Source of the DNA: Flavobacteriia bacterium
GTDB taxonomy: Bacteria > Bacteroidota > Bacteroidia > Flavobacteriales_D > Crocinitomicaceae
Direction: 5' to 3'
Length of the DNA stretch: 38,328 nt
Assembly (NCBI GenBank): GCA_947464135.1
Contig: CANHVK010000014.1
Coordinates: forward strand, 1 to 38,328
Positions 1 through 7,925 of this stretch are shown here, one piece after another (within the stretch, counting starts at the first letter, position 1; each line of letters opens with the position of its first letter). The notes beneath the pieces are model-generated. The model did not search any database and was not told where the DNA came from. It saw only the letters and a program-made list of their open reading frames with translations. A program made the position numbers and the translations under genes.

Positions 1-169
1 TATCTCTAATCTCTGTTTCAAATGCTGTATTCTCTTTTACATTAAAACCCAGACCATTCAACATTCCAAGCAAATGCTGTTGTCGTGAAATAAGTTGAAT
101 TAAGTTCGGATATACTTCCTCCTTATCCCATTCAAATTTTGGCCAATTTTTTAAATGATAGACATACAT
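1..169 (-). CDS. Fic family protein with DUF4172 N-terminus, partial (cut by window edge)
   Basis: Reading the minus strand from the ATG at 169-167 gives 56 open codons to the window edge, beginning MYVYHLKNWPKFEWDKEEV and containing HLLGMLNGLGF. This matches the N-terminal DUF4172 domain that precedes the AMPylating Fic domain in many Bacteroidota and proteobacterial Fic proteins (LKNWPxFxWD near the start, then a RQ..LLGxMxxLGF helix). The catalytic HxFxxGNGR motif lies outside the window, so activity cannot be judged. The gene follows gldE on the same strand after 77 bases, but has its own upstream palindromes touching the start codon, suggesting separate, autoregulated expression. What is seen is the N-terminus only; the family call is by recognition of the motif. 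Confidence 0.8.
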   Translation of the reverse strand, partial: MYVYHLKNWPKFEWDKEEVYPNLIQLISRQQHLLGMLNGLGFNVKENTAFETEIRD

Positions 170-213
170 GTTACGAATATACGGATTATTCGTAACATTT
201 TTGTTACGAATAA
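170..213 (-). promoter_or_regulatory. Operator-like triple repeat upstream of the edge Fic gene
   Basis: Three copies of the half-site GTTACGAAT sit in alternating orientation at 170-178, 188-196 and 203-211. The outer two form a perfect 11-bp inverted repeat, TTATTCGTAAC (186-196) and GTTACGAATAA (203-213), with a 6-base spacer. The proximal half-site ends directly at the Fic start codon (169). The arrangement looks like an operator; the Fic family often has a C-terminal winged helix that could bind it, but that is inference. Confidence 0.6.
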
Positions 214-246
214 CGTGTCTAATCATAACATTTTAAGAAATCTTTT

Positions 247-1503
247 CTACTCATCCACAAACAACCTTACCACTTCGATACGGCGGTCGGATACTTCTTC
301 GATGACAAAACGTAATTTTTCTGCTTTTACTTCTTGTCCTGCTTCTGGAATAGATTCTAATTTATGGATGATTAATCCGCCTAAGGTTTCGTATTCTTCG
401 GATTCTTTTAATCCTAATTTGTAGTTTTCGTTGATGTAATCAATATCCGTTCGTGCAGAAAAACGATACTCTTTATCAGAAATTTTTTCTTCCAACAATT
501 CTTCTGTATCGTGTTCATCTTCAATGTCACCAAAGATTTGCTCAATCACATCTTCCATCGTAATTAACCCAGCTGTTCCACCGTATTCGTCTACCACAAT
601 CGCAATACTTACGGATTTAGATGTAAACGTTTCCAATATTTGTTTTGCTGGCGTAGATTCAGGAAAAAATGGTAATGCTCGCATTATTTTTGCAATCGAT
701 GCTGGATTTTTAAATAATTCGAATGAATGTATATATCCAATGAGATTATCGATTGTATCTCTATATACTAACACTTTTGAAACTCGTGTATCAATAAATA
801 ATTTTTGCAATGCTTCCAAAGATTCATTTACTTCAATAGCAATAATTTCAGGTCTGGGAACCATACAATCTCTTGCTTTGATTTTAGAAAAATCTAGTGC
901 GTTCTGTAAAATTTGAATTTCATTTCCGAACTCTTCTTCTTCTTTAATTCGTTCATTCATATCTTGAACATAATGTTCCAAATCTACCTTGGAAAAAACC
1001 TTTTCTGAATTGGTGATTTCCACTTTCATCAAACGTAAAAAACGCATACTGATAAACATGATAATAGAAGTAGGAATAAATAAAATCCAATAAAACAAGT
1101 AGGCAGGAAATGCAAATGATTTCATTAATCCATTGGGATTCAATTGAAAAATTGCTTTAGGTAAAAATTCCGCTACAATTAATACAAGCAAGGTAGACAT
1201 AACTGTCTGTAAAAGCAACGTTATCACTTCACCTTCTACTCCCCAAGATTGTATAATTGGATTTAATAATTTTGAAGCACTCATACCGAATAATACAAGC
1301 GCAATATTGTTCCCTAATAATAAAGTAGCTATGAAATGTCCTTCTTTCTTGTATAAAAAACCTAAAATCTTACCCGTCAGAGATCCTTTATTTATATCTA
1401 ACTCTATACGTAATCTGCTTGATGAAACAAAAGCAATCTCAACACCTGAAGTAAACGCAGAAACAAGTAAAGTACAGAGTATGATTATCAGGTCGGGGTC
1501 CAT
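247..1503 (-). CDS. gldE: GldE-like CNNM/CBS/CorC membrane protein
   Basis: The 418-residue product has the layout of the HlyC/CorC family: an N-terminal CNNM (DUF21) membrane domain with four hydrophobic segments near residues 4-24, 59-80, 92-113 and 124-150, a CBS pair around 208-335 (with RDCMVPRPEI at its start and VVDEYGGTAGLIT in the second repeat), and a C-terminal CorC/HlyC domain around 345-416. In Flavobacteria this protein is annotated GldE, a gliding-associated inner-membrane protein; family members elsewhere are linked to Mg2+/Co2+ homeostasis. It starts 3 bases after the purD stop, so it is probably cotranscribed with purD. The usual ssb-gldE-gldD neighbourhood is absent here, so the specific role in gliding is less certain than the family. 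Confidence 0.8.
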   Translation of the reverse strand: MDPDLIIILCTLLVSAFTSGVEIAFVSSSRLRIELDINKGSLTGKILGFLYKKEGHFIATLLLGNNIALVLFGMSASKLLNPIIQSWGVEGEVITLLLQTVMSTLLVLIVAEFLPKAIFQLNPNGLMKSFAFPAYLFYWILFIPTSIIMFISMRFLRLMKVEITNSEKVFSKVDLEHYVQDMNERIKEEEEFGNEIQILQNALDFSKIKARDCMVPRPEIIAIEVNESLEALQKLFIDTRVSKVLVYRDTIDNLIGYIHSFELFKNPASIAKIMRALPFFPESTPAKQILETFTSKSVSIAIVVDEYGGTAGLITMEDVIEQIFGDIEDEHDTEELLEEKISDKEYRFSARTDIDYINENYKLGLKESEEYETLGGLIIHKLESIPEAGQEVKAEKLRFVIEEVSDRRIEVVRLFVDE

Positions 1504-1506
1504 AGA

Positions 1507-2793
1507 CTATTTACTGTAATTCATCAAATCAAAACCGATATCCTTTCGATAATAAGCATCTTCAAACTCGATATTTGAAATGGTATTATACGATTTAGAT
1601 AAGGCCATTTCAATGTTTTTTCCGTAAGAAGTAACTGCTAATACTCTACCACCAGCAGAAAATACAGCGGGGCCATCAGAAGTTGTTCCAGCATGAAAAA
1701 CAATACTTTCATTTACTGCATTCAAGCCATAAATCGTTTTGCCTTTCTTGTAATCTTCTGGATATCCACCGGATACCATCATCACAGTTGATGCTGCACG
1801 CTGGTCAAATTGAATATCTCTTTCTGAAAGTGTATTCGTAGCTACACCTTCAAATAAATCTAAAATATCAGACTTGATTCTTGGCATTACTACTTCAGTT
1901 TCAGGGTCACCCATACGGCAATTATATTCAATCACGTATGGTTCACCTTTCACTGCAATCAATCCAAAGAAAATAAATCCTTTATATTCAATATTCTCCG
2001 ACTTTAAACCTTTTACAGTAGGGATAATTATCTGATTTTCGATTTTATCCATAAATGTTTTATCCGCAAAAGTTACTGGTGAAACAGCACCCATACCTCC
2101 AGTGTTTAATCCTGTATCTCCTTCTCCTATACGCTTATAATCTTTTGCTTCTGGTAAAATCTTGTAAGATTCACCATCTGTAATAACAAAAACAGATAAT
2201 TCTATTCCTTTAAGAAATTGTTCTATCACTACACTTGCGCTTGCATCACCAAATTTTGCATCAGCAAGCATCGCTTTTAATTCTATTTTCGCTTCTTCTA
2301 AAGATTCTAAAATCAATACTCCTTTACCAGCAGCAAGACCATCTGCCTTTAATACATATGGTGCTTTCATTGAAGCTAAAAAAGCATAGCCTTCTTCTAA
2401 AGTATCTTTTGTGAACGTAGCATATTTTGCGGTAGGGATGTTGTGACGTTGCATAAATTTTTTTGCAAAATCCTTACTTCCTTCTAACTGAGCAGCGTAT
2501 TTTGATGGGCCAATAACAGCAATTTTGCTTATTTGAACATCATTTTTAAAGAAGTCGTAAATTCCTTTTACTAATGGATCTTCAGGTCCAACTACGACAA
2601 CGTGAATATCATTTTCAAGTACAAAAGTTTTGATAGCATCAAAATCTGTTGGTTGAATAGCAACATTGGTTCCATGATTACGCGTTCCAGCGTTTCCGGG
2701 CGCAATAAACAATTGTTCTAACAATGAACTTTGAGCTATTTTCCAAGCAATTGCATGTTCTCTACCACCCGAACCCAATAATAATACTCTCAT
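1507..2793 (-). CDS. purD: Phosphoribosylamine-glycine ligase (GARS)
   Basis: Catalyses the second step of de novo purine synthesis, ATP-dependent joining of glycine to 5-phosphoribosylamine. The 428-residue length is standard. It opens with MRVLLLGSGGREHA, the PurD signature N-terminus, and has the ATP-grasp lysine/glycine loop LKADGLAAGKGV (148-159) and the metal-binding signature NCRMGDPETE (291-300). It lies 29 bases after purQ and 3 bases before gldE on the same strand. Cytoplasmic; nothing odd seen. Confidence 0.97.
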   Translation of the reverse strand: MRVLLLGSGGREHAIAWKIAQSSLLEQLFIAPGNAGTRNHGTNVAIQPTDFDAIKTFVLENDIHVVVVGPEDPLVKGIYDFFKNDVQISKIAVIGPSKYAAQLEGSKDFAKKFMQRHNIPTAKYATFTKDTLEEGYAFLASMKAPYVLKADGLAAGKGVLILESLEEAKIELKAMLADAKFGDASASVVIEQFLKGIELSVFVITDGESYKILPEAKDYKRIGEGDTGLNTGGMGAVSPVTFADKTFMDKIENQIIIPTVKGLKSENIEYKGFIFFGLIAVKGEPYVIEYNCRMGDPETEVVMPRIKSDILDLFEGVATNTLSERDIQFDQRAASTVMMVSGGYPEDYKKGKTIYGLNAVNESIVFHAGTTSDGPAVFSAGGRVLAVTSYGKNIEMALSKSYNTISNIEFEDAYYRKDIGFDLMNYSK

Positions 2794-2822
2794 ATTTTTT
2801 TATACTTTAAAAAAAAATTGAA

Positions 2823-3512
2823 TTAGTTACAATATTTTAATAATGAATCAAACAATGCTTTTCCATCTAAATTATTCAATTGTGCATCTGCTGCACGTTC
2901 AGGATGTGGCATCATACCAAATACATTTTTACCAGCATTTGTAATTCCAGCAATGTTATCAATTGAACCATTTGGATTAAATTCCTCTGTTACTTCACCT
3001 GTTTGAGAAGCGTATTTGAAAATAATTTGGTCGTTATCGTATAATTTTTTGATTGTATCATCAGAAGCATAAAAACGACCTTCACCATGAGCAATTGGAA
3101 TTTGATATGTTTCCTGTGGATTTAAATCTTTAGAAATTGCAGCAGTTCCAGATGTAGGTTTTAAATAAACATTTTTACAAATGAATTTTTGGGTATTGTT
3201 GTGTAATAAAGCACCATCTAATAACCCTGACTCAGTTAAAATTTGGAAACCATTACAAACCCCTAACACATAACCACCATTATTAGCATGTTTAATTACC
3301 TCTCCCATAATTGGGGATAATTTTGCGATAGCACCTGAACGTAAGTAATCTCCATAAGAAAATCCACCTGGTAAAACAATAAAATCAGCGCCTTTAAGGT
3401 CTGCTTCTTTGTGCCATAAACGTTCAACTTTTTGATTTAGCATTGTTTCCAATACGTACACCATATCCTCATCGCAATTTGAGCCTGGGAAAGTAACTAC
3501 TCCGAATTTCAT
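2823..3512 (-). CDS. purQ: Phosphoribosylformylglycinamidine synthase glutaminase subunit
   Basis: Supplies ammonia from glutamine to PurL in the PurLQS form of FGAM synthase. At 229 residues it is a separate class I glutamine amidotransferase subunit rather than the fused large PurL. Visible motifs are TFPGSNCDED near the N-terminus, VLPGGFSYGDYLRSG (47-61), the nucleophile cysteine in GVCNGFQ (C86), HGEGRF (142-147) and the His-Glu pair in HPERA (H203, E205). No purL or purS is in the window. It leads the purQ-purD-gldE run; a TAnnTTTG match lies about 55 bases upstream. Confidence 0.96.
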   Translation of the reverse strand: MKFGVVTFPGSNCDEDMVYVLETMLNQKVERLWHKEADLKGADFIVLPGGFSYGDYLRSGAIAKLSPIMGEVIKHANNGGYVLGVCNGFQILTESGLLDGALLHNNTQKFICKNVYLKPTSGTAAISKDLNPQETYQIPIAHGEGRFYASDDTIKKLYDNDQIIFKYASQTGEVTEEFNPNGSIDNIAGITNAGKNVFGMMPHPERAADAQLNNLDGKALFDSLLKYCN

Positions 3513-3567
3513 CTGACTATCAATTTATAATTTGAATCCTAAATCAAGGATTTTTTAAATGTTGTAA

Positions 3568-3575
3568 CAAAATTA
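3568..3575 (-). promoter_or_regulatory. Putative -7 promoter element for purQ-purD-gldE
   Basis: TAATTTTG on the minus strand matches the Bacteroidota -7 consensus TAnnTTTG and lies 55 bases before the purQ ATG, in the 87-base gap after the DUF6427 gene. No clear -33 TTG was found, so this rests on one element. Confidence 0.4.
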
Positions 3576-3599
3576 GTGATTTCGATTGCACGCATTTGA

Positions 3600-4556
3600 T
3601 TATTTGATAAAAATTTTCGCAATCGAAGTGCAAAACAACCCATAAAAGAGTAAATTACCTACTAATGAAGAAGATTTACTAAAAAATAGAAAGGGCATAA
3701 AAAATGATAGAGGTAACACAAAATAACTAAACCATTCAAAATGTCCCCAGATTGAGTATTCAACCAATCCTAATAAAATTGATAAAATCATTACCAATCT
3801 TAAAATTGAAATCAACTTTTTAAATCGTAAAGAACTTTTATTTAATTTATAGGAAATAGTAATCAAACTAACAAATGCAAGCATAGCAAAAAAAGTAATT
3901 GTTGTCCAAAAAACATAATTACTTTGAATAGAACCTAATTTTATATTTACAAAATCAGACCATATCAAATTCTTATTTTTTGATATATATACAAATACAT
4001 AAATTAATGGTAAAATAAATCCTATCGTTGTAAGCAAAAATTCACGAAAAACAAAAGGACGAATACGAGAAATCATGATCCAAATAAATGGTAATACAAC
4101 TAAAAAGGGAGGGTGAAAAGTACCTGCAAAGCCTAAAAATAAACCTGTGTTAAAACACCATTTTCTTCCATCCGAATTATTTTCAAGTCGAAACATTTGA
4201 AAAAGTGCAATTATCAAAAAGAAATGCGCAATTAAAATACCATCTAATTGATAAGCGGAATGAAAAAAGCTAATTAGTACTATATAAAAAAAAGAAATAA
4301 CATAACTATTTCTATCGTGAAACTCATTTTTATTAAATAAATAGTTTGCTAAAACAGCATTTATAAAAACAAATAATCCTGTTAAAACGTGTAATATATT
4401 CAATTCATAAAACGAATGTTTACCCCATAATCCTAAATCAATGACAGGTAAAACTTCAAAATAATTAGTAAAGTAATTCAATAGAGCATATGCCACCACA
4501 AAGAAGGGTAAGAATAGCAAAACAAGTAGTTGATTACTTAAAAACAATCTTAACAT
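3600..4556 (-). CDS. DUF6427 family multi-pass membrane protein
   Basis: A 318-residue, strongly hydrophobic protein with roughly eight to ten membrane segments and no soluble domain. It resembles the DUF6427 proteins of Flavobacteriales, which typically lie near purD and a small DUF6341 gene, as here; the function is unknown. I take the ATG at 4556 (MLRLFLSNQLL) as the start: the longer frame begins with TTG at 4595, and a possible promoter (TTG, 23 bases, TATCTTCG) would place the transcript start after that codon. It is divergent from the DUF6341 gene at 4677. The family assignment comes partly from the neighbourhood. Confidence 0.7.
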   Translation of the reverse strand: MLRLFLSNQLLVLLFLPFFVVAYALLNYFTNYFEVLPVIDLGLWGKHSFYELNILHVLTGLFVFINAVLANYLFNKNEFHDRNSYVISFFYIVLISFFHSAYQLDGILIAHFFLIIALFQMFRLENNSDGRKWCFNTGLFLGFAGTFHPPFLVVLPFIWIMISRIRPFVFREFLLTTIGFILPLIYVFVYISKNKNLIWSDFVNIKLGSIQSNYVFWTTITFFAMLAFVSLITISYKLNKSSLRFKKLISILRLVMILSILLGLVEYSIWGHFEWFSYFVLPLSFFMPFLFFSKSSSLVGNLLFYGLFCTSIAKIFIK

Positions 4557-4622
4557 TAGCACGAAGATACGATATATCTTACCTGTTTTTAACAATTTCG
4601 TTGAAAATAATCTATCGTTTTG

Positions 4623-4653
4623 TTGATAATTCGAAAAGGAATTACTTACTTTG
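4623..4653 (+). promoter_or_regulatory. Putative promoter of the DUF6341 gene
   Basis: TTG at 4623-4625 is followed after 20 bases by TTACTTTG (4646-4653), one mismatch from TAnnTTTG. The implied transcript start near 4660 lies downstream of the longest possible start codon (4620) and supports the ATG at 4677. Confidence 0.45.
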
Positions 4654-4676
4654 TTCTAATAAAAATCGAAGGAATT

Positions 4677-4865
4677 ATGAATTCAAATGTTATTTTTTAC
4701 GGTCTTGCTAAAATTTTTCAAGGATCATTTTTGTTTTTTGAATTTATTCAAAATAAGTTTAATTACTTCTTAATAGTATTAGGTTTCTTCGGTTTATTCT
4801 ATTGGTTACGTTGGCAAAAAAGATTCAACGAGCAAGCAGAGAACAATCCTGATCAAATTAAGTAA
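4677..4865 (+). CDS. Small DUF6341-like membrane protein
   Basis: A 62-residue protein beginning MNSNVIFYGLAKIFQGS, with an amphipathic N-terminal half, one clear membrane segment near residues 30-44 (FLIVLGFFGLFYWL) and a short charged tail RWQKRFNEQAENN. This matches the shape of DUF6341 proteins, which pair with DUF6427 in Flavobacteriales. The function is unknown. The start at 4677 is preferred to 4620 because of the promoter position and the family's usual length of about 60-75 residues. A strong hairpin terminator follows 20 bases after the stop. Confidence 0.7.
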   Translation: MNSNVIFYGLAKIFQGSFLFFEFIQNKFNYFLIVLGFFGLFYWLRWQKRFNEQAENNPDQIK

Positions 4866-4885
4866 TTGATATAAATTATTATTTT

Positions 4886-4918
4886 AAGGCTGTTTTATGA
4901 CAGCCTTTTTTATTTTTA
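4886..4918 (+). terminator. Intrinsic terminator after the DUF6341 gene
   Basis: AAGGCTGT (4886-4893) pairs perfectly with ACAGCCTT (4900-4907) around a 6-base loop and is followed by a T-rich run to 4918. The loop contains the ATG at 4897-4899 that would otherwise look like the ispD start. Confidence 0.85.
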
Positions 4919-4923
4919 TCAAA

Positions 4924-5598
4924 GTGGAAAAAAGCATCATCATCACCGCAGGGGGTATAGGCAAACGTATGGGGGGAAGCCTTCCTAAACAATTTTTACC
5001 CATAAACAATAAACCATTGTTGTTTTATACCATTGAATGTTTTTACGAATACGACCAGCAGATTGAAATTTTATTGACTTTACCTGAAGATTGGCGATTG
5101 TATTGGCAAGAGTTATGTACAGAATATCAATTTACTATACCTCATCAAGTAATTTCAGGCGGAAAAGAACGTTACCATTCTATTCAATTAGCTTTAAAAC
5201 ATTCAACAGGAAAATATGTGGGTGTCCATGATGGCGTGCGTCCATTTGTTTCTAAACAAACCATCGAGCGCTGTTTTGAAAGTGCTATTAATCACGGAAG
5301 TGGCGTTCCAGTATTACCTGTTAAAGAATCATTGAGAAAAATCACCGATGACAAACTATCTGTGTCTGTTGAACGTAGTCAATTTCGCTCTGTACAAACA
5401 CCTCAAGTTTTCGAACGTTCGATTTTGGTAAACGCTTACGAAAGACCTTTTCATGATGCTATAACCGATGATGCCTCATTAGTCGAAGAAAATGGAATTA
5501 CTATTTCTTTAGTTGAAGGTAACGAAGAAAACATTAAAATAACAACTCCTTTGGATTTAGCTTTTGGTGAGTGGATTTTATCTCAAAAAGAAATTTAA
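4924..5598 (+). CDS. ispD: 2-C-methyl-D-erythritol 4-phosphate cytidylyltransferase
   Basis: Transfers CMP from CTP to MEP in the non-mevalonate isoprenoid pathway. The nucleotide-binding N-terminus is clear: TAGGIGKRMGGSLPKQFL (residues 8-25 from the chosen start), and VHDGVRPF (101-108) is the second conserved block; ITDDASLVEE is also typical. I place the start at GTG 4924, giving 224 residues: the in-frame ATG at 4897 sits in the loop of a terminator hairpin and would add nine residues (MTAFFIFIK) that the family lacks. The gene ends exactly where the convergent lipoprotein gene ends, with no base between the stops. Confidence 0.93.
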   Translation: MEKSIIITAGGIGKRMGGSLPKQFLPINNKPLLFYTIECFYEYDQQIEILLTLPEDWRLYWQELCTEYQFTIPHQVISGGKERYHSIQLALKHSTGKYVGVHDGVRPFVSKQTIERCFESAINHGSGVPVLPVKESLRKITDDKLSVSVERSQFRSVQTPQVFERSILVNAYERPFHDAITDDASLVEENGITISLVEGNEENIKITTPLDLAFGEWILSQKEI

Positions 5599-5850
5599 CT
5601 ACTCACATTCTTCTTTCAATTCAAGCATTTTCTTTCCGTCCATGGTTTGGAAGTCTTTGCATTTTTGCGTTTGCTCTTTTTTAAGACGTTTCATTTCTGT
5701 TAAATCTTTGGAAGAAGCTTCACGTGTAAACATTTTTACAGAAAAAGATTGAAGCTTTTCTCCTGCTTCAAGACAATCACAAATTTTGGTATTATCACTG
5801 CACGAAACTAAAAGAGCTAAAAGACTGATTGAAAAAAATATGATTTTCAT
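5599..5850 (-). CDS. Small predicted lipoprotein
   Basis: An 83-residue protein with a lipoprotein signal peptide ending LLALLVSC, so Cys17 would be lipidated. The mature part is short, lysine/glutamate-rich and helical, with four further cysteines (in ICDCLEAG, QKCKDF and the final KEECE). It has no recognised domain. It is convergent with ispD, and its stop codon abuts the ispD stop. Probably a periplasm-facing or outer-membrane lipoprotein; function unknown. Confidence 0.75.
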   Translation of the reverse strand: MKIIFFSISLLALLVSCSDNTKICDCLEAGEKLQSFSVKMFTREASSKDLTEMKRLKKEQTQKCKDFQTMDGKKMLELKEECE

Positions 5851-6030
5851 AGGTTGAAAGTTTATTTAATAGGATTTAATCGTAAAGATATAGAATTAAA
5901 AATTGTTCAATAGCAGAAGCAATAGGCATACATTAAAAATTTGTTGCTTGATTATTTATTACATAACTATTTCTTAAACGAAATCATTCCTATCTTTATT
6001 TTCTTTTGGTATAATTTTAACACCCAAACA

Positions 6031-7161
6031 ATGAAATCAAAACTACCACATATCGGGACAACCATTTTTACGGTTATGTCTAAAATGGCAAATGAATATC
6101 AGGCTATCAACCTTTCGCAAGGTTTTCCAAATTTCCCGGTAGATGAACGATTGATTTCGTTGTTAAAAGAAACGGCCGACGAAAATACACATCAATATGC
6201 ACCAATGGCTGGTCATCCAATGTTAATGCAAGAAATTGCTTCACTGACTTTTAAAAATTATGGCCGTGCTATCAATCAAGAAACTGAATTGTTAGTTACA
6301 GCCGGTGCTACTCAAGCTATTTTTACTGCAATTCAAGCATTGGTTCACGCTGGAGATGAAGTGATTATCTTAGACCCGGCGTATGATTGTTATGCTCCTG
6401 CGGTAGATTTATGTTCTGCAACACCGATACATATTTCATTGGAAGCAGATTTTACCACCGATTGGAATAAAGTAGAAAACGCGTGTAATAAACACACACG
6501 TATGTTGATTGTCAATAATCCGCACAATCCTTCAGGGAGAATTTACCAAGAAAAAGATTTACAAGCTATTGAACAGATTTTAGCTAAATATCCTTCGATT
6601 GTATTGATTTCCGATGAAGTATATGAATACATCACGTTTGAACAAAAACACATTTCAGCAAATACAAGAAAAGCGATCATTGATAGAACGATTATTACTT
6701 CTTCTTTCGGAAAAACATTTCATATTACGGGATGGAAAATGGGTTACCTAATTGCACCTGAACATTTAATGGTTGAAATCAAAAAAGTGCATCAATACGT
6801 GGTATTTTGCGTAAATAGCGTGGCACAAGTAACATTAGCTAAATATCTTCGTGAAAAAGATGTAAATACCTTAGGTGCTTTTTACCAAGAGAAAAGAGAT
6901 ACGTTTAGAACATTAATAAAATCAAGTCGTTTTGAATTACTACCTTCCGAAGGTTCTTATTTTCAAACTGTAAATTACAGTTCCATTTCTACAGAAAACG
7001 ATGTTCTTTTTTGTGAACGATTAATTAAAGAATATGGAGTAGCTGCCATACCCCTTTCCGTATTTTATAAAGACAAAACAGACAATCATATTATTCGTTT
7101 CTGTTTTGCAAAAGACAATCAAACCCTAATTCAAGCAGCAGAAAAATTATGCAAGATTTAA
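6031..7161 (+). CDS. PLP-dependent methionine/glutamine-type aminotransferase (YbdL-like)
   Basis: A fold-type I aminotransferase of 376 residues close to YbdL/kynurenine aminotransferase-like enzymes. NLSQGFPNFPVDERL (27-41), LVTAGATQAIFTA (88-100), NNPHNPSG (162-169), SDEVYE (194-199) and the PLP lysine K228 in SSFGKTFHITGWK are all visible. Such enzymes transaminate 4-methylthio-2-oxobutyrate to methionine, using glutamine or other amino donors. The start is the ATG at 6031: the longer frame opens with TTG at 5941, adds 30 hydrophobic residues foreign to the family, and lies before a possible -7 element (TATCTTTA, 5991-5998). It overlaps the downstream omega-amidase gene by 13 bases, which supports the glutamine-donor role. 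Confidence 0.9.
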   Translation: MKSKLPHIGTTIFTVMSKMANEYQAINLSQGFPNFPVDERLISLLKETADENTHQYAPMAGHPMLMQEIASLTFKNYGRAINQETELLVTAGATQAIFTAIQALVHAGDEVIILDPAYDCYAPAVDLCSATPIHISLEADFTTDWNKVENACNKHTRMLIVNNPHNPSGRIYQEKDLQAIEQILAKYPSIVLISDEVYEYITFEQKHISANTRKAIIDRTIITSSFGKTFHITGWKMGYLIAPEHLMVEIKKVHQYVVFCVNSVAQVTLAKYLREKDVNTLGAFYQEKRDTFRTLIKSSRFELLPSEGSYFQTVNYSSISTENDVLFCERLIKEYGVAAIPLSVFYKDKTDNHIIRFCFAKDNQTLIQAAEKLCKI

Positions 7162-7925
7162 AAGTTACCCTTGTACAATCAACCCAAGTTTGGGAAAATA
7201 AAGAAGCAAATTTCAAGCATTTTGAAAATCTATTAGCTAATGTTGGTGAAACAGATTTAATTGTGTTACCAGAAATGTTTCATACCGGATTTACTATGAA
7301 TGCGGAAACACTTGCTGAAGAAATGGAAGATTCATTAGCATTGAGTTGGTTACAAAAAATGGCAGCTGAAAAAAATGCAGCGTTTTATACGTCTTTCATT
7401 GCAAAAGACCATGATTATTATTTTAATCGTGGAGTTTTTGTTGAGTCAAATGGAAAATATACACACTATGACAAACGAAAACTTTTTACACTTGCAGGCG
7501 AAGAAAAAACGTTTAAATCAGGTCATGTAAAAACACGTGTTATCTATAAAGACTGGCGTATTCAGTTACAAATTTGTTACGACTTACGTTTCCCTGAAAT
7601 CAGTAGAAATGGAATGCGTGATTATCAATCGGCTAAATACGATGCGTTAATTTATGTTGCAAATTGGCCAGAAAGAAGAAATACACATTGGAAAAGTTTA
7701 CTTACAGCAAGAGCGATTGAAAATCAGTGTTATGTAGTTGGAGTAAATCGTGTAGGTGAAGATGGAAAAGGATTAGTTTACAGTGGAGATAGTGCAATTA
7801 TTAATGCATATGGTGAAACGATTTCATCTATTCAAGCACACGAAGAACGCATTGAAACCATTGTTTTAAGTGCAGAAAATCTAAACCAAACGCGTTCACA
7901 ACTCGCCTTCTTAAAAGACATTTAA
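7149..7925 (+). CDS. Nitrilase-superfamily omega-amidase (YafV-like)
   Basis: A 258-residue carbon-nitrogen hydrolase with the Glu-Lys-Cys triad visible: E42 in LPEMFHTGFTM, K109 in YDKRKLF and C143 in LQICYDLRFPE. The LxLPEMFxTGF and CYDLRFP blocks are typical of YafV/omega-amidases, which hydrolyse 2-oxoglutaramate (the product left when glutamine donates its amino group) to 2-oxoglutarate and ammonia. The gene starts inside the 3' end of the aminotransferase gene (13-base overlap) and ends in TAATG, sharing one base with the next gene, so the three are probably translationally coupled. Substrate assignment follows family and context, not direct evidence. Confidence 0.9.
   Translation: MQDLKVTLVQSTQVWENKEANFKHFENLLANVGETDLIVLPEMFHTGFTMNAETLAEEMEDSLALSWLQKMAAEKNAAFYTSFIAKDHDYYFNRGVFVESNGKYTHYDKRKLFTLAGEEKTFKSGHVKTRVIYKDWRIQLQICYDLRFPEISRNGMRDYQSAKYDALIYVANWPERRNTHWKSLLTARAIENQCYVVGVNRVGEDGKGLVYSGDSAIINAYGETISSIQAHEERIETIVLSAENLNQTRSQLAFLKDI

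Noticed and set aside
155-424. Plus-strand ORF of 89 codons at the left edge
   Set aside because: It lies antisense to gldE and the Fic gene, and its translation has no family features; the minus-strand reading gives clear protein motifs.
524-916. Plus-strand ORF of 130 codons
   Set aside because: It is antisense to the CBS region of gldE, and its composition reflects the codons of the real gene.
5941-6030. 30-residue N-terminal extension of the aminotransferase
   Set aside because: It begins with TTG, overlaps the likely promoter, and the family starts at MKSKLPHIGTTIF.
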